A stretch of 64,000 nt of DNA. Source: Dehalococcoidia bacterium (lineage in GTDB: Bacteria > Chloroflexota > Dehalococcoidia > Dehalococcoidales > Fen-1064). This document shows, piece after piece, positions 15,830 to 24,899 of this stretch. Both the position numbers and the translations under genes were made by a program. Where the stretch lies: contig DUEV01000005.1 of the NCBI GenBank assembly GCA_011170375.1, positions 168,231-232,230 on the forward strand, in the 5' to 3' direction. Positions within the stretch are counted from its first letter, which is position 1. Each line of letters opens with the position of its first letter. The notes under the pieces are model-generated. The model saw only the letters and a program-made list of their open reading frames with translations. It did no database searches and was not told where the DNA came from.

Positions 15830-17785
15830 CTAGCTAACGATAAAGAGAACAATGGCAATCACCGCTGCCCCCAGCCCGATGAACAGCCCGTAGAGCTGGA
15901 GCTGCCCTGTCTGCAACCGCCGGATAATGTTACCACTGCCGAAGGTACCTTCGGCCACACCGTTCACCACGCTGTCAACGCCGTTGGCATCCACTTCCTG
16001 GAATCCGGCGAAGATTCCGCCGAGCAGGGCTTTCTTTACGATGATGTTTTCATAAAGCTCATCGAACCAGTACTTGTTTATCAGGGCGTTGTAAAGCATT
16101 TTGAAGCGAGCGCCGATTTTCTCTGCCGAAATCCGCTTCGAGCCATACATCAGGTAGGCAAGCCCGATACCGGCTAACGCCAGCAGCAACGATATGATAG
16201 GCCAGGGTGAACTAGCAAAGATATCAAAGAAACCGGCGGCATGGGGATGGTGCTCGCCCATGAACTCGGCGAAGTTGCCGCCAAGACTCCACCAGCCGAC
16301 CCCCACCGCCAGGACGGCGAGGAATACCAGTGGCAGTACCATCACCTTCGACGACTCGTGCGGATGCCTGTATTCTTCCGATTCACCACCACGGTACTCA
16401 CCGTGGAAGGTCATAAATATTACGCGGAACATGTAGAAGGCCGTCATAAACACCGTTATCATCGCCAGGATAAACAGCAGTGTATTACCGTCGAGAGCAG
16501 TGATTAAAATCTCGTCCTTGCTCCAGAAACCGGCCAGCGGCCAGATACCGGCCAGACTCAGCGCACCCATGAGGAAGGTGATATACGTCCAGGGCATGGC
16601 CTTGCGCAGGCCACCCATGAGCCGCATGTCGAACGTACCGGTGGCGTGATTGACGCTACCGGCGCCAAGAAACAGTAACGACTTGAAGAAGGCATGGGTA
16701 AAGAGATGGAAGATACCGATGGCGACGGCAGCCTTGGCGGCTTCAACGGTAACGTGTCCCTCGTGGTTGAGTACGATGCCAGCTGCTCCTAGAGCCAGCA
16801 TCATATAGCCGAGCTGGCTGATGGTAGAGTAAGCCAGCACCCGCTTGATGTCGTTCATTACCAGCCCCATCGAGGCGGCGAATATCGCCGTAAAACCTCC
16901 GATAGTAGCCACCAGGGTAACGGCCTCGATTGAGTGTGCGAATATCGGGAAAATACGGGCCACCAAGAAGACACCGGCGGAGACCATCGTTGCCGAATGG
17001 ATGAGGGCACTGACGGGTGTTGGGCCTTCCATAGCGTCCGGTAGCCAGACATGCAGCGGGAACTGGGCTGATTTGCCCATTGCGCCGGAGAAGATGCCGA
17101 TAGCTGCCCAGGTCAGTATTCCACCAGTGAGCAGACCAGTAGCTGCCATATCGCTGAGCTGGGCCGTGTCGAACGTCCCGGTGTTAGTGTATAGCACCAG
17201 GATGGCTGCCAGGAAGCCGAAGTCACCGAAGCGGGTCACGATAAAGGCCTTCTTGGCGGCGTTGGCCGCCGATGGCCTGTGGAACCAGTACCCGATGAGG
17301 AGGTAGGAGCACAGCCCCACCATCTCCCAGAAGACGAACATCAGCAGGAGGTTGTCGGCGATTATCAGGCCGAGCATTGAGGCGGTGAACAGTGACATCC
17401 AGGCATAATAACGGGTATAGGTATCACCATCGTGATGGACGAAGTGCTCCATGTAGCCCAGCGAGTATATCTGTACCATCAGGCTGACAACCGAGACCAC
17501 CACCACCATCACGGCCGTCAGGGCGTCCATGATAATGCCCGTCTTGATGGTGAAGTCCCCGATAGTTACCCAGATAATATCGGGCACGTGTATTTCATGA
17601 TTTGGCGCACCCAGGACTTCGGCCAGCGTCCAGATAGACAGTATTACCGAGCCGGTGATGGCCATGATAGTAATGTATCCTGCCACCGGCGAATCACGCC
17701 TAGTTAATGGCTTGACCAGCACTGATATCAGCACGAAGGAGATTACTGGCAGCAGGAAGATTAGCCAGAAGCCTTGGCTCGACAT
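15830..17785 (-). CDS. nuoL: NADH-quinone oxidoreductase subunit L
   Basis: The 651-aa protein is the distal antiporter-like subunit with the long C-terminal lateral helix. Diagnostic segments are FVFWEMVGLCSYLLIGYWFH near residue 150, QFPLHVWLPDAMEGPTPVSA near residue 236, and IKRVLAYSTISQLGYMMLA near residue 305. The C-terminal NALINKYWFDELYENIIVKK leads into the lateral helix region. Its ATG overlaps by one base the stop of the 64-aa ORF upstream (TAATG), so the two are translationally coupled. Confidence 0.97.
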   Translation of the reverse strand: MSSQGFWLIFLLPVISFVLISVLVKPLTRRDSPVAGYITIMAITGSVILSIWTLAEVLGAPNHEIHVPDIIWVTIGDFTIKTGIIMDALTAVMVVVVSVVSLMVQIYSLGYMEHFVHHDGDTYTRYYAWMSLFTASMLGLIIADNLLLMFVFWEMVGLCSYLLIGYWFHRPSAANAAKKAFIVTRFGDFGFLAAILVLYTNTGTFDTAQLSDMAATGLLTGGILTWAAIGIFSGAMGKSAQFPLHVWLPDAMEGPTPVSALIHSATMVSAGVFLVARIFPIFAHSIEAVTLVATIGGFTAIFAASMGLVMNDIKRVLAYSTISQLGYMMLALGAAGIVLNHEGHVTVEAAKAAVAIGIFHLFTHAFFKSLLFLGAGSVNHATGTFDMRLMGGLRKAMPWTYITFLMGALSLAGIWPLAGFWSKDEILITALDGNTLLFILAMITVFMTAFYMFRVIFMTFHGEYRGGESEEYRHPHESSKVMVLPLVFLAVLAVGVGWWSLGGNFAEFMGEHHPHAAGFFDIFASSPWPIISLLLALAGIGLAYLMYGSKRISAEKIGARFKMLYNALINKYWFDELYENIIVKKALLGGIFAGFQEVDANGVDSVVNGVAEGTFGSGNIIRRLQTGQLQLYGLFIGLGAAVIAIVLFIVS

Positions 17786-17979
17786 TACAGTTTCCTCAGT
17801 ACCTCTTCAATCACGTGTCTTTTATCTTCGGGGACCAGGATGCGATAGGTTGTCAGTTCTTGCCCGATGGGCAGACCGGACTCCGGCATGATGCGGGTGG
17901 GTATTCCCTCTCCTTCGAAGAACTCCTTCCACATTTCTGCCATCATCAGGTTTGGTGTTTTCTTAATCTCTACCCACAT
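17785..17979 (-). CDS. Small DUF2007-like protein embedded in the nuo operon
   Basis: A 64-aa ORF sits between nuoK and nuoL, 6 nt after nuoK and overlapping the nuoL start as TAATG. It reads MWVEIKKTPNLMMAEMWKEF, then FEGEGIPTRIMPES and YRILVPEDKRHVIEEVLRKL. The pattern of a short alpha/beta ferredoxin-like domain with a mid-chain GIP-turn and a terminal VPEDxxxxAxEVL helix resembles the DUF2007 putative signal-transducing family. No cysteines and no membrane segment are present. The tight coupling argues that it is a real gene with a role linked to complex I assembly or regulation, but this is inference. Confidence 0.75.
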   Translation of the reverse strand: MWVEIKKTPNLMMAEMWKEFFEGEGIPTRIMPESGLPIGQELTTYRILVPEDKRHVIEEVLRKL

Positions 17980-17985
17980 GGTCCC

Positions 17986-18297
17986 TTACCGCTTCATCGA
18001 GTCTATATCCGTGGGGTCAACCGTGCCTTTACGCCTGTATATCGCCATTATTATTGCCAGGCCTACGGCTGCTTCGGCAGCTGCCACGGCCATAATGAAA
18101 ATCGCAAAGACGTGCCCTGTTAGCATTTCGGGCGCGACATAACGGGAGAAGGCGACCAGTGCGATATTGACTGCGTTGAGCATAATCTCGATGCACAGTA
18201 ATATGGCGATGGTGTTGCGCTTGGACAGTGCCCCGTACAGGCCGATGGCGAACAGGACAGCCGAGAGCACGAGGTAATGTTCCAGACCTACTGACAT
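17986..18297 (-). CDS. nuoK: NADH-quinone oxidoreductase subunit K
   Basis: The 103-aa protein has three transmembrane helices, starting [20 protein letters not shown]. The conserved glutamates of the proton channel are seen in [20 protein letters not shown] near residue 35 and in [20 protein letters not shown] near residue 70. Length is typical. It starts 3 nt after the nuoJ stop. It belongs to the membrane domain next to NuoJ and NuoA, near the quinone site. Confidence 0.97.
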   Translation of the reverse strand: MSVGLEHYLVLSAVLFAIGLYGALSKRNTIAILLCIEIMLNAVNIALVAFSRYVAPEMLTGHVFAIFIMAVAAAEAAVGLAIIMAIYRRKGTVDPTDIDSMKR

Positions 18298-18300
18298 ACT

Positions 18301-18789
18301 TTACTTCTCCCTCACCAGAACAATGGCTCCGATGATGGCCGCCAGCAGCAGGACGGCGGCAATCTCTACCGTCAGGATATAGCCGTTTTCACCAAAGAGC
18401 CTGCCTGCCAGTGTGGCAGTTGTCGGCTCCACCGGCGCTCCTGCCGAAACTCCCCACGGGGTGTTGAACACAGCAAAAATGGTCGTTCCAATAAATAGCA
18501 GGGCTACCAGAAGGGCCGGAAAGCGCAGCTTGTTGGACAGGCTGCCGCGCTGAACATCCCGCGTGAGCATTATGCCCAGGATGAGCAGTATTGAAATAGC
18601 ACCAACGTAGACCAGAATCTGTACGGCCGCCAGAAAATCGGCGCTCAGAGTAACATAGAGGCCGGCCACCATGATAAAACACAGCACCAGGGCAAGCGCT
18701 GCTCGGAAGACGTCACGCAGCAGCACCACCGCCAGTGCGGCGGCGACACTGACGATGGCCAGCAGCCAAAAGGCGAAATCCAGTGCCAT
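18301..18789 (-). CDS. nuoJ: NADH-quinone oxidoreductase subunit J
   Basis: The 162-aa membrane protein begins MALDFAFWLLAIVSVAAALA and has five predicted helices. The block ALVLCFIMVAGLYVTLSADFLAAVQILVYVGAISILLILGIML (quoted only to mark the region near residues 33-75) contains the pi-bulge helix motif YVGAI typical of NuoJ. It lies between nuoI and nuoK in the standard order, 7 nt after nuoI. Part of the E-channel region of complex I. Confidence 0.95.
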   Translation of the reverse strand: MALDFAFWLLAIVSVAAALAVVLLRDVFRAALALVLCFIMVAGLYVTLSADFLAAVQILVYVGAISILLILGIMLTRDVQRGSLSNKLRFPALLVALLFIGTTIFAVFNTPWGVSAGAPVEPTTATLAGRLFGENGYILTVEIAAVLLLAAIIGAIVLVREK

Positions 18790-18796
18790 CGCTCTG

Positions 18797-19279
18797 TTAC
18801 TCCTTCCGGTTTATTAACAGTTCCTGTTCAGGCAGGTCTTTATCAACCTCAGGGCGGAAATAGGCACTTGCCTGTTTGTTCTCTATCAGCATATCGTCCC
18901 GGGAAAGCACCAGCTCACTGCGCCGGTACTTAGCCAGTTCGAAGGCATAGGCCATGAATAGGGCATCATAGGGGCAGGCCTCGACACATAGGCCACACGA
19001 GATACAGTAGCCGGTGTCTACCTCAAATACTTCGACGTTATAGTTGTTTTCCTCACCCACGGAGGTCACGATATGGATAACCCCTTGTGGACAGGTCTTG
19101 GCGCAGGTGGCACAGCCGGTGCATTTTTCTTTGTTCCAGACCAACTCATTGCCACGGGTGCGGCGGGACACCGTCAATTTCTGTTCCGGGTACTGCGTGG
19201 TTATCCGGCGCCGCAGCAGGTTCCTCATGGTTACTGTCATGCCCTTGGCAATGCCAATGCCATATCGCTCAAACTTCAA
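18797..19279 (-). CDS. nuoI: NADH-quinone oxidoreductase subunit I (2x[4Fe-4S])
   Basis: The 160-aa protein carries two ferredoxin-type motifs, CTGCATCAKTCPQG near residue 56 and CISCGLCVEACPYDA near residue 92. These bind clusters N6a and N6b, which pass electrons toward NuoB and quinone. The start at 19279 is a TTG overlapping the last codons of nuoH by 11 nt, with GGGGCAGAG as ribosome site. In a complex lacking NuoEFG, NuoI is the probable surface where an external donor such as ferredoxin would dock; that is inference from the missing genes. Confidence 0.96.
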   Translation of the reverse strand: MKFERYGIGIAKGMTVTMRNLLRRRITTQYPEQKLTVSRRTRGNELVWNKEKCTGCATCAKTCPQGVIHIVTSVGEENNYNVEVFEVDTGYCISCGLCVEACPYDALFMAYAFELAKYRRSELVLSRDDMLIENKQASAYFRPEVDKDLPEQELLINRKE

Positions 19280-20393
19280 CTCTGCCCCATCCTAACTTGA
19301 AGAGTTTGCTTCCCAGCAGTACCAGTACAACCGTAATAGCCCAGTTAATTGGTATTACGTAGAGCGGGAGGGCATCCGGCCAGGCCAGTACCTGTATCGC
19401 CGTTATAATCAGGTTTACCAGCGCCAGCGGGAACATAAACTTCCAGGCCAGTGCCATCAGCTGGTCTATCCGGACACGCGGCAATGTCGCCCTGGTCCAT
19501 ATCATGATGAAGTCTACGATGAATATCTTTATCAATAACCATAGCCAAGGTGGCAGCCCCGGTCCCTGCCAGCCGCCGAGGAATAGGGTGGCGATTAAGG
19601 TGGACATGACCACCATTTCGCCGAACTCTCCCAGGAAAAACATGGCCCACTTTATGCCTGAATACTCGGTGTGGAAACCGGCCACAAGCTCGGAGTCTGC
19701 CTCCATCAGGTCAAATGGACTGCGGTTTATTTCGGCACAGCCACCAACGAAGAGGAGGAGGAAGCCGAGGGGTTGCAGCACGATAAAGGGCACACGCTCC
19801 TGTGCTATTACGATGTCGTTTAGCGATAACGAACCGGCCAGCACAACGACACCGGCCAGGGCTAAAACCACCGGAATCTCATAGCTGACCACGGCGGCTA
19901 TCATGCGCATCGCACCCAGCATCGAATATTTGTTACCGGAGCTCCAGCCGGCCATAAAGACGCCGATGGTAGAAATCGAACCGATAGCGATAACGAAAAG
20001 GATACCTACGTTCAGGTCTGCTAGCAGGGCGCCGTTCTGGAAGGGGACGACGGCGAAAACGGCGATTACCGGGGCGAAGTTTACTATCGGGGCCAGCCAG
20101 AAGATGAGTATATCGGCGTTTGTCGGGTTTACCCCCTCCTTGAGTAACAGCTTGAGGGCGGCAGCGATGTTCTGGAAGAATCCGAAAGGTCCGGTCCGGT
20201 TGGGACCTATTCGTGCTGCAAACCAGGCGATAATCCGGCGCTCCAGATAGATGAAGATGATGACCATTACCAGGATAAATACTATGAGGATGACGGTGAA
20301 TACCAGCCAGTGCCACCACTCATTGCCCGGCCAGTCCGGGGCTACGGGTGCGAGGTGGCGCAAAGCGTCAACCGTGATATTCGGGCCTACCAT
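19269..20393 (-). CDS. nuoH: NADH-quinone oxidoreductase subunit H
   Basis: The 374-aa membrane subunit forms the floor of the quinone chamber. Hallmarks are IYLERRIIAWFAARIGPNRT near residue 48, FMAGWSSGNKYSMLGAMRMIA near residue 147, and the acidic loop CAEINRSPFDLMEADSELVA near residue 218. WTRATLPRVRIDQLMALAWK near residue 300 is also conserved. It overlaps nuoD by one base (start ATG at 20393). Length is slightly above the usual 330-350 aa because of an N-terminal extension of about 25 residues. Confidence 0.97.
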   Translation of the reverse strand: MVGPNITVDALRHLAPVAPDWPGNEWWHWLVFTVILIVFILVMVIIFIYLERRIIAWFAARIGPNRTGPFGFFQNIAAALKLLLKEGVNPTNADILIFWLAPIVNFAPVIAVFAVVPFQNGALLADLNVGILFVIAIGSISTIGVFMAGWSSGNKYSMLGAMRMIAAVVSYEIPVVLALAGVVVLAGSLSLNDIVIAQERVPFIVLQPLGFLLLFVGGCAEINRSPFDLMEADSELVAGFHTEYSGIKWAMFFLGEFGEMVVMSTLIATLFLGGWQGPGLPPWLWLLIKIFIVDFIMIWTRATLPRVRIDQLMALAWKFMFPLALVNLIITAIQVLAWPDALPLYVIPINWAITVVLVLLGSKLFKLGWGRVEV

Positions 20394-21496
20394 TACCTGT
20401 CAACCTCACCCATAGTAATAGCGAAGCTGCCGAAGATAAGTATCAGGTCCTGTATCTTCCAGCCCACAATCATATCTTTAAGTGCTGTCAAGTTCATCAG
20501 GCTTGGTGCCCGGATGTGGCACCGGTACGGGGCAATAGAGCCATCGGAGACCACATGAAAACCTACCTCTCCCGTGGCTCCTTCGACATGAGCATAGGCC
20601 TCACCCGCCGGTGGCCGTACCAGTTGCGGCACATCGCTCCTGACCTCTCCGGGAGGTATTTGCTCAACCGCCTGCTCAATAATACGCAGACTCTGCCGCA
20701 TTTCCTCGACCCTCACCCGGTAGCGGTCGTAGCAGTCACCCTGGATACCGGTAGGGATATCGAATTCGAAGCGGTCATATACGGAGTAGGGGTCTGCCTT
20801 GCGTATGTCCCATTTGACCCCGCAACCACGGAGCACCGGTCCACTGGCCCCGATGTTGATTGCCGTTTCTCGCGGCAGAATACCCACACCCTTGGCGCGG
20901 GCCAGTAAAATCTCATTTTCCTTGAGAAGCCAATCATACTCATCGATACGTGTGCGCATGTGGGGGATGAATTTGCGCAGGGCTGGCAGAAATTCATCAG
21001 GGAGGTCCTGGCTGACACCGCCGATGCGCATGTAGCTGTAGAGAAGGCGCTGGCCACAGAGCATATCAAAGAGATCCACAATATTCTCACGCTCGCGGTA
21101 CATGTATAGGAACGGGGTGAAATAGGCGCCGGCATCGTTCAAGAAGGAGCCGACCGACACCAGGTGGGCAGCGATACGCTGCATTTCGGAGGTGATAACC
21201 CGGATGTATTCGGCCCGCTCAGGCACGGAAATACCGGCCAGTTTCTCTACGGCGAGGACATAGGCAAGGTTGTTTGTTATCGAAGCCACATAGTCGAGGC
21301 GGTCCGTCAGCGGGATAACGCCGCCGTATGTGCGCTCCTCGGCGAGCTTTTCAATGCCACGGTGCAGGTAGCCGAAGACCGGTTCGAGGTCGACGACGAC
21401 CTCCCCGTCGAGCGTAGCCCTCATGCGGAAAACGCCATGAGTGCTCGGATGTACCGGCCCAATGTTGAGGACAAACGGCTCGGTTCTCAGCTGCAT
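20393..21496 (-). CDS. nuoD: NADH-quinone oxidoreductase subunit D (49-kDa type)
   Basis: The 367-aa protein shows NIGPVHPSTHGVFRMRATLD at residue 11, with the conserved histidine of the quinone site, then GYLHRGIEKLAEERTYGGVI and the C-terminal DLILIFGSFAITMGEVDR. It binds the quinone headgroup with NuoB and NuoH. It follows nuoC directly (start at 21496, nuoC stop at 21497), and nuoC and nuoD are separate genes, not fused. Length is a little shorter than the E. coli-type fused protein, as expected. Confidence 0.97.
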   Translation of the reverse strand: MQLRTEPFVLNIGPVHPSTHGVFRMRATLDGEVVVDLEPVFGYLHRGIEKLAEERTYGGVIPLTDRLDYVASITNNLAYVLAVEKLAGISVPERAEYIRVITSEMQRIAAHLVSVGSFLNDAGAYFTPFLYMYRERENIVDLFDMLCGQRLLYSYMRIGGVSQDLPDEFLPALRKFIPHMRTRIDEYDWLLKENEILLARAKGVGILPRETAINIGASGPVLRGCGVKWDIRKADPYSVYDRFEFDIPTGIQGDCYDRYRVRVEEMRQSLRIIEQAVEQIPPGEVRSDVPQLVRPPAGEAYAHVEGATGEVGFHVVSDGSIAPYRCHIRAPSLMNLTALKDMIVGWKIQDLILIFGSFAITMGEVDR

Positions 21497-21934
21497 TTAC
21501 AGGTAGTCCTTCCGTAGCGGATGTCCCTGGAACTCTGGCCAGAGGACGATTCGTTTCATATTAGGATGACCTTCAAAAGTGATTCCCATGAGGTCGTAAA
21601 TTTCTCGCTCCTGATGGTCAGCGCTACGCCACAGGCTGACCAGCGAGGGTAGTGAGGGGTTTTCCCGGGAGCAGCGGGCTTTTAATGTCAGGCTATGGTT
21701 GTGCTCCATAGAGACGAACAGGTAGACGACCTCGAAATACTGGTAGTAATCGACCGCCGTGATTGTGGTCAGGTAGTCGAAATCAAGCCCGGCGGTATTC
21801 TTCAAAAAGGCAGCCACATCCGGTAAAAACTCACCCTTGATAACAATAGCAGTATCAGTTACCTCACTGATGGCACCGGGCAAGCTTTCGTTTATTTGCT
21901 TGGCAATTTCTGAAGCTAAGAGGGCGGTAGTCAT
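21497..21934 (-). CDS. nuoC: NADH-quinone oxidoreductase subunit C (30-kDa type)
   Basis: The 145-aa protein contains the 30-kDa subunit signature near the C-terminus as SLVSLWRSADHQEREIYDLM followed by GITFEGHPNMKRIVLWPEFQ and GHPLRKDYL. It is a peripheral-arm scaffold subunit that contacts NuoD and NuoB. It lies 23 nt downstream of a 64-aa ORF. The N-terminal region is short, as usual for the compact NuoC of this type. Confidence 0.96.
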   Translation of the reverse strand: MTTALLASEIAKQINESLPGAISEVTDTAIVIKGEFLPDVAAFLKNTAGLDFDYLTTITAVDYYQYFEVVYLFVSMEHNHSLTLKARCSRENPSLPSLVSLWRSADHQEREIYDLMGITFEGHPNMKRIVLWPEFQGHPLRKDYL

Positions 21935-21957
21935 TTTTTCCTACTATCAGTCCGCAG

Positions 21958-22152
21958 CTATTGTATCTTCTCCAGTTCAGTCTCGGGGAATGCCATGTCA
22001 TAACCCGTCTTGTCAGCCCGCATGATGACGTAACCCAGCGGGTCCTCTTTCACCTCGGTAATCTGCCCCTCCCAGTTGGCTATCTTGTATCCCCCGGGCC
22101 AGCCCGGCCTGTCCAGGACTCTGACCCTGTCACCTACGTTGAATTTCGTCAC
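21958..22152 (-). CDS. Small SH3/KOW-like protein embedded in the nuo operon
   Basis: A 64-aa ORF lies between nuoB and nuoC. It starts with a GTG at 22152 behind AGGAG and reads MTKFNVGDRVRVLDRPGWPG, GYKIANWEGQITEVKEDPLG, YVIMRADKTGYDMAFPETEL. The FNVGDRVRVLD beginning and beta-rich pattern suggest an SH3-like barrel of the KOW or nitrile-hydratase-beta type. There are no cysteines. Spacing of 32 nt from nuoB and 23 nt to nuoC places it firmly in the operon. I do not recognise a named family. An accessory role in the complex is only suggested by position. Confidence 0.7.
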   Translation of the reverse strand: MTKFNVGDRVRVLDRPGWPGGYKIANWEGQITEVKEDPLGYVIMRADKTGYDMAFPETELEKIQ

Positions 22153-22184
22153 TGGTCTAACTCCTCATCCTAGTTTCAGCGACG

Positions 22185-22808
22185 TTACTCGCCGTTATTT
22201 TGAGGTTGGCCACCCCTGCTGAAATTGTATCTTCTGCCAATCTTTGCCTGCAGCATCTGTATACCATGCAGCAGTGCTTCCGGACGCGGTGGACAACCGG
22301 GTACGTAGACGTCGACCGGAATAATGCGGTTGTATCCGGGGACTACGTTATACGACGAACGAAAGATGCCACCACTGATGCCACATGCACCCATGGCGAT
22401 AACCCACTTTGGCTCGGCCATCTGGTTGTATATCCGCCTCACATTGGGTGCCATTTTCCACGTCAGTGTGCCGGCAGTAATCATCAGGTCGGCCTGGCGT
22501 GGCGAAGCCCGTAGGACTTCCATGCCAAAGCGCCCCATGTCAAAGCGGGGACCCATCACGGAAATAAACTCGAAGGCGCAGCACGCCGGGAAGCAGATAA
22601 CCGGCCATATAGAGGAACGTCGTCCCCAGTTAATTATCCAGTCCAGCTTGGTCAGCAGGACACTCTGGCTCAACTCCTCGTCCAGCCAGCTGTCAGGGTC
22701 AGGGATTGGCTCTTTACTGGCTGCTTTCAGGTCCTCAATAACCTGTCCTTCAACCAGGTCAAGTTCCGCATCCGAATATAATCGTTCCCTGCCGCTGCTT
22801 ACTTCCAT
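22185..22808 (-). CDS. nuoB: NADH-quinone oxidoreductase subunit B (N2 cluster)
   Basis: NuoB holds the terminal [4Fe-4S] cluster N2 that reduces quinone. Ligands are visible as the tandem cysteines in [10 protein letters not shown], the cysteine in MGACGISGG, and [19 protein letters not shown]. The track starts at 22829, but the ATG at 22808 ([20 protein letters not shown]) has AGAAGAAGG upstream and gives 207 aa. This start overlaps the nuoA stop by 10 nt. The region before the conserved core (about 55 residues) is longer and more acidic than in most NuoB proteins. Function assignment is secure. Confidence 0.96.
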   Translation of the reverse strand: MEVSSGRERLYSDAELDLVEGQVIEDLKAASKEPIPDPDSWLDEELSQSVLLTKLDWIINWGRRSSIWPVICFPACCAFEFISVMGPRFDMGRFGMEVLRASPRQADLMITAGTLTWKMAPNVRRIYNQMAEPKWVIAMGACGISGGIFRSSYNVVPGYNRIIPVDVYVPGCPPRPEALLHGIQMLQAKIGRRYNFSRGGQPQNNGE

Positions 22809-23170
22809 TCTAGAACCTTCTTCTGCCACGCATAAAGATAGGCAACCAGAATAATGACAATGAAAATGATTGCCCCGGCAAGACCAAAAGTCCCCAGTTC
22901 CCTCAGCTTAGCGGCCCATGGATAGAGGAAGACCGCCAGAATATCCAGGGCGAGGAATATCAGGGCATAGAAGTAGTATCGGAAGTTGAACTGCACCCAC
23001 GTTTTACCAATCGTCTCCATGCCGCATTCGAAGGAAGCATTCTTAATGGGATTGGGGTTGTGGGGTACCAGTTTAAGGAACCTGAGAACTACCGGGATGA
23101 TAACTAATAAACAGCTAAAGGCAATGGCAGCAATTATGAAAAGTCCAACGAAGCCGAAGTCTGCTAGCAA
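22799..23170 (-). CDS. nuoA: NADH-quinone oxidoreductase subunit A
   Basis: The 123-aa subunit has three transmembrane helices and the cytoplasmic loop [20 protein letters not shown] near residue 40 with the characteristic ECG motif, then [19 protein letters not shown]. It starts with TTG at 23170, preceded by GGGAGG seven bases away. It is the first gene of the leftward nuo operon, about 30 nt downstream of a good promoter, and is followed by nuoB with overlap. Confidence 0.95.
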   Translation of the reverse strand: MLADFGFVGLFIIAAIAFSCLLVIIPVVLRFLKLVPHNPNPIKNASFECGMETIGKTWVQFNFRYYFYALIFLALDILAVFLYPWAAKLRELGTFGLAGAIIFIVIILVAYLYAWQKKVLEWK

Positions 23171-23201
23171 CTAATGCCTCCCTGGTCACAAACCAGAAAA
23201 A

Positions 23202-23231
23202 AGTATACCACACACAATTTAGTAAAGGCAA
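23202..23231 (-). promoter_or_regulatory. Promoter of the nuo operon
   Basis: Minus-strand TTGCCT, an 18-nt spacer ending in TGG, and TATACT lie about 30 nt upstream of the nuoA start. The -10 matches 5 of 6 consensus positions. It would drive the whole 10.4-kb nuoA-to-nuoN unit, in which no other clear promoter was seen. Confidence 0.55.
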
Positions 23232-23363
23232 GGACTATTCTGGTAACAACCTGTCTGATTCAGCTGCCCCTCTTGATAAATCGGCAGACTAAGGGTATAG
23301 TGTTGATTGACTTGGGCCTGCTTAGAGCATGCGGCCTGTTTTTCCATGGGGATTGGAAGCAAG

Positions 23364-24899
23364 ATGATGGGACTCGATTTAAACAAAAAGGTCAGGAAGG
23401 AATCGCTTGATAATTTGACCGAATCCGGTGCAATGCCGCTCTTAATCCGGACGAGTGAGATTCTCAGCGAGTCCGGAGTTCGGGGATATGTCGTTGGTGG
23501 TCTCGTGCGTGATACGTTGCTTGGCAGGGCTACGCCTGATATCGATATTGCTGTCAATGCCGATGCGCTTGAGATTGCCCGCCGGTTAGCTGATGCCCTC
23601 AGTGGCAAATACGTCCTGCTGGACGAGACCTTCGGGGTAGCCAGGGTAATCGCTGCTGAGGAAAAAATGACTGGAAAACCGTGGCAACTCGATTTCTCTT
23701 CTTATGAAGGTGACATCGAGCAAGACCTGGCGCGGCGTGATTTCACGGTAGACGCGCTGGCAATCGATATAGACCAATTGGTTAAGGACTCCCGGAGCGT
23801 GTGGCTGATTGACCCTTTCAATGGATGTGGGGACCTTGACCAGAAGTTAGTCCGGAGTGTCAGCGAGGGGGTGTTTGGGGCAGACGCCGTCCGTCTGTTG
23901 AGAGCGGTGCGGCTTGCCGCCGAGCTTGGTTTTACCATTGACGGTGACACTGAAATGCAGATTCGCCGGTGCGCTCACCTCGTTACCGGTGTCGCCGGTG
24001 AGCGGGTCAGGGAGGAGATGCTCCGTCTCCTCGTTTTGCCTGGCAGTGGACGTTTTGTTGCCTACCTAGATAAGCTATGTCTGCTGACAGCCGTGTTGCC
24101 GGAACTGGCTGTGTTAAAGGGTGTTGAGCAACCCAAGGAGCACTTCTGGGATGTCTTTGACCATTCTCTGCAGACAGTGATAGCCGTTGATTTTCTCCTC
24201 CGGCGGGGAGATTGGGAGCATGCCGACGGTGAGTTAATGGCGACTGTCCCCTGGTCAGATGAGCTTGCCCGGCATTTTGAGCAGGAGGTCAGCAGTGGTG
24301 GTGCCGGAGGGGCGCTCCTCAGGCTGGCGGCACTGCTGCATGACGTCGCCAAGCCGCAGACAAAGACGATTGAGCCCGACGGGCGGATGCGTTTCCTGGG
24401 ACATGCCCAGGAGGGGGCGTCACTGACGGTTGCTATCCTGGAGAGATTGAGATTCAGCACGAAAGAAATCAGGCTGGTCGAGACCATGGTGAGGTACCAC
24501 CTCCGCCCGATGCAGATGAGCCAGGAGGGGCTGCCTAGCCACCGGGCGATTTACCGTTACTTCCGTGACGCTGGAGAGGCTGGTATAGATACTCTCTTTT
24601 TGAGCATGGCTGACCACCTGGCAACCAGAGGCCCGCAGCTAGACCGGGCGGGCTGGCAGGAGCATACCCGCATCGTCGATTACGTCCTCAAGCAGTACTA
24701 CGAACAGCAAAAGCAGGTCCGCCCTGTGAAGCTGGTTGACGGGCATGACCTGATTAATATCTTCGGGCTCAGTCCTGGCCCTGGCCTCGGAGGGCTCCTT
24801 GAGGCGGTGCGTGAGGCACAGGCTGTCGGGGAGATAACCAGCCGTGAGGAGGCGCTGGAGTACGTCCGTAAACATCTGGCAACTGAGGAAGACGCATGA
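23364..24899 (+). CDS. tRNA nucleotidyltransferase/poly(A) polymerase-family protein with HD domain
   Basis: The protein (511 aa from the ATG at 23364; the track start at 23307 is a TTG without a ribosome site) is a class II nucleotidyltransferase. Motifs in order are GYVVGGLVRDTLLGRATPDI with catalytic DID, RRDFTVDALAI, the arginine-rich DAVRLLRAVRLAAELGF, and GERVREEMLRLL. A C-terminal HD domain follows with LLHDVAKPQT and a later YHLRP. It adds CCA, CC or A to tRNA 3' ends, or poly(A) to RNA. A second paralogue lies at 45515, so the two may divide the CC- and A-adding steps. The stop overlaps the secD start (ATGA), giving a cca-secD-secF unit. Confidence 0.87.
   Translation: MMGLDLNKKVRKESLDNLTESGAMPLLIRTSEILSESGVRGYVVGGLVRDTLLGRATPDIDIAVNADALEIARRLADALSGKYVLLDETFGVARVIAAEEKMTGKPWQLDFSSYEGDIEQDLARRDFTVDALAIDIDQLVKDSRSVWLIDPFNGCGDLDQKLVRSVSEGVFGADAVRLLRAVRLAAELGFTIDGDTEMQIRRCAHLVTGVAGERVREEMLRLLVLPGSGRFVAYLDKLCLLTAVLPELAVLKGVEQPKEHFWDVFDHSLQTVIAVDFLLRRGDWEHADGELMATVPWSDELARHFEQEVSSGGAGGALLRLAALLHDVAKPQTKTIEPDGRMRFLGHAQEGASLTVAILERLRFSTKEIRLVETMVRYHLRPMQMSQEGLPSHRAIYRYFRDAGEAGIDTLFLSMADHLATRGPQLDRAGWQEHTRIVDYVLKQYYEQQKQVRPVKLVDGHDLINIFGLSPGPGLGGLLEAVREAQAVGEITSREEALEYVRKHLATEEDA

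Noticed and set aside
24062-24487. 141-aa minus-strand ORF inside the nucleotidyltransferase gene
   Set aside because: Shadow frame of a well-supported gene with no independent features.
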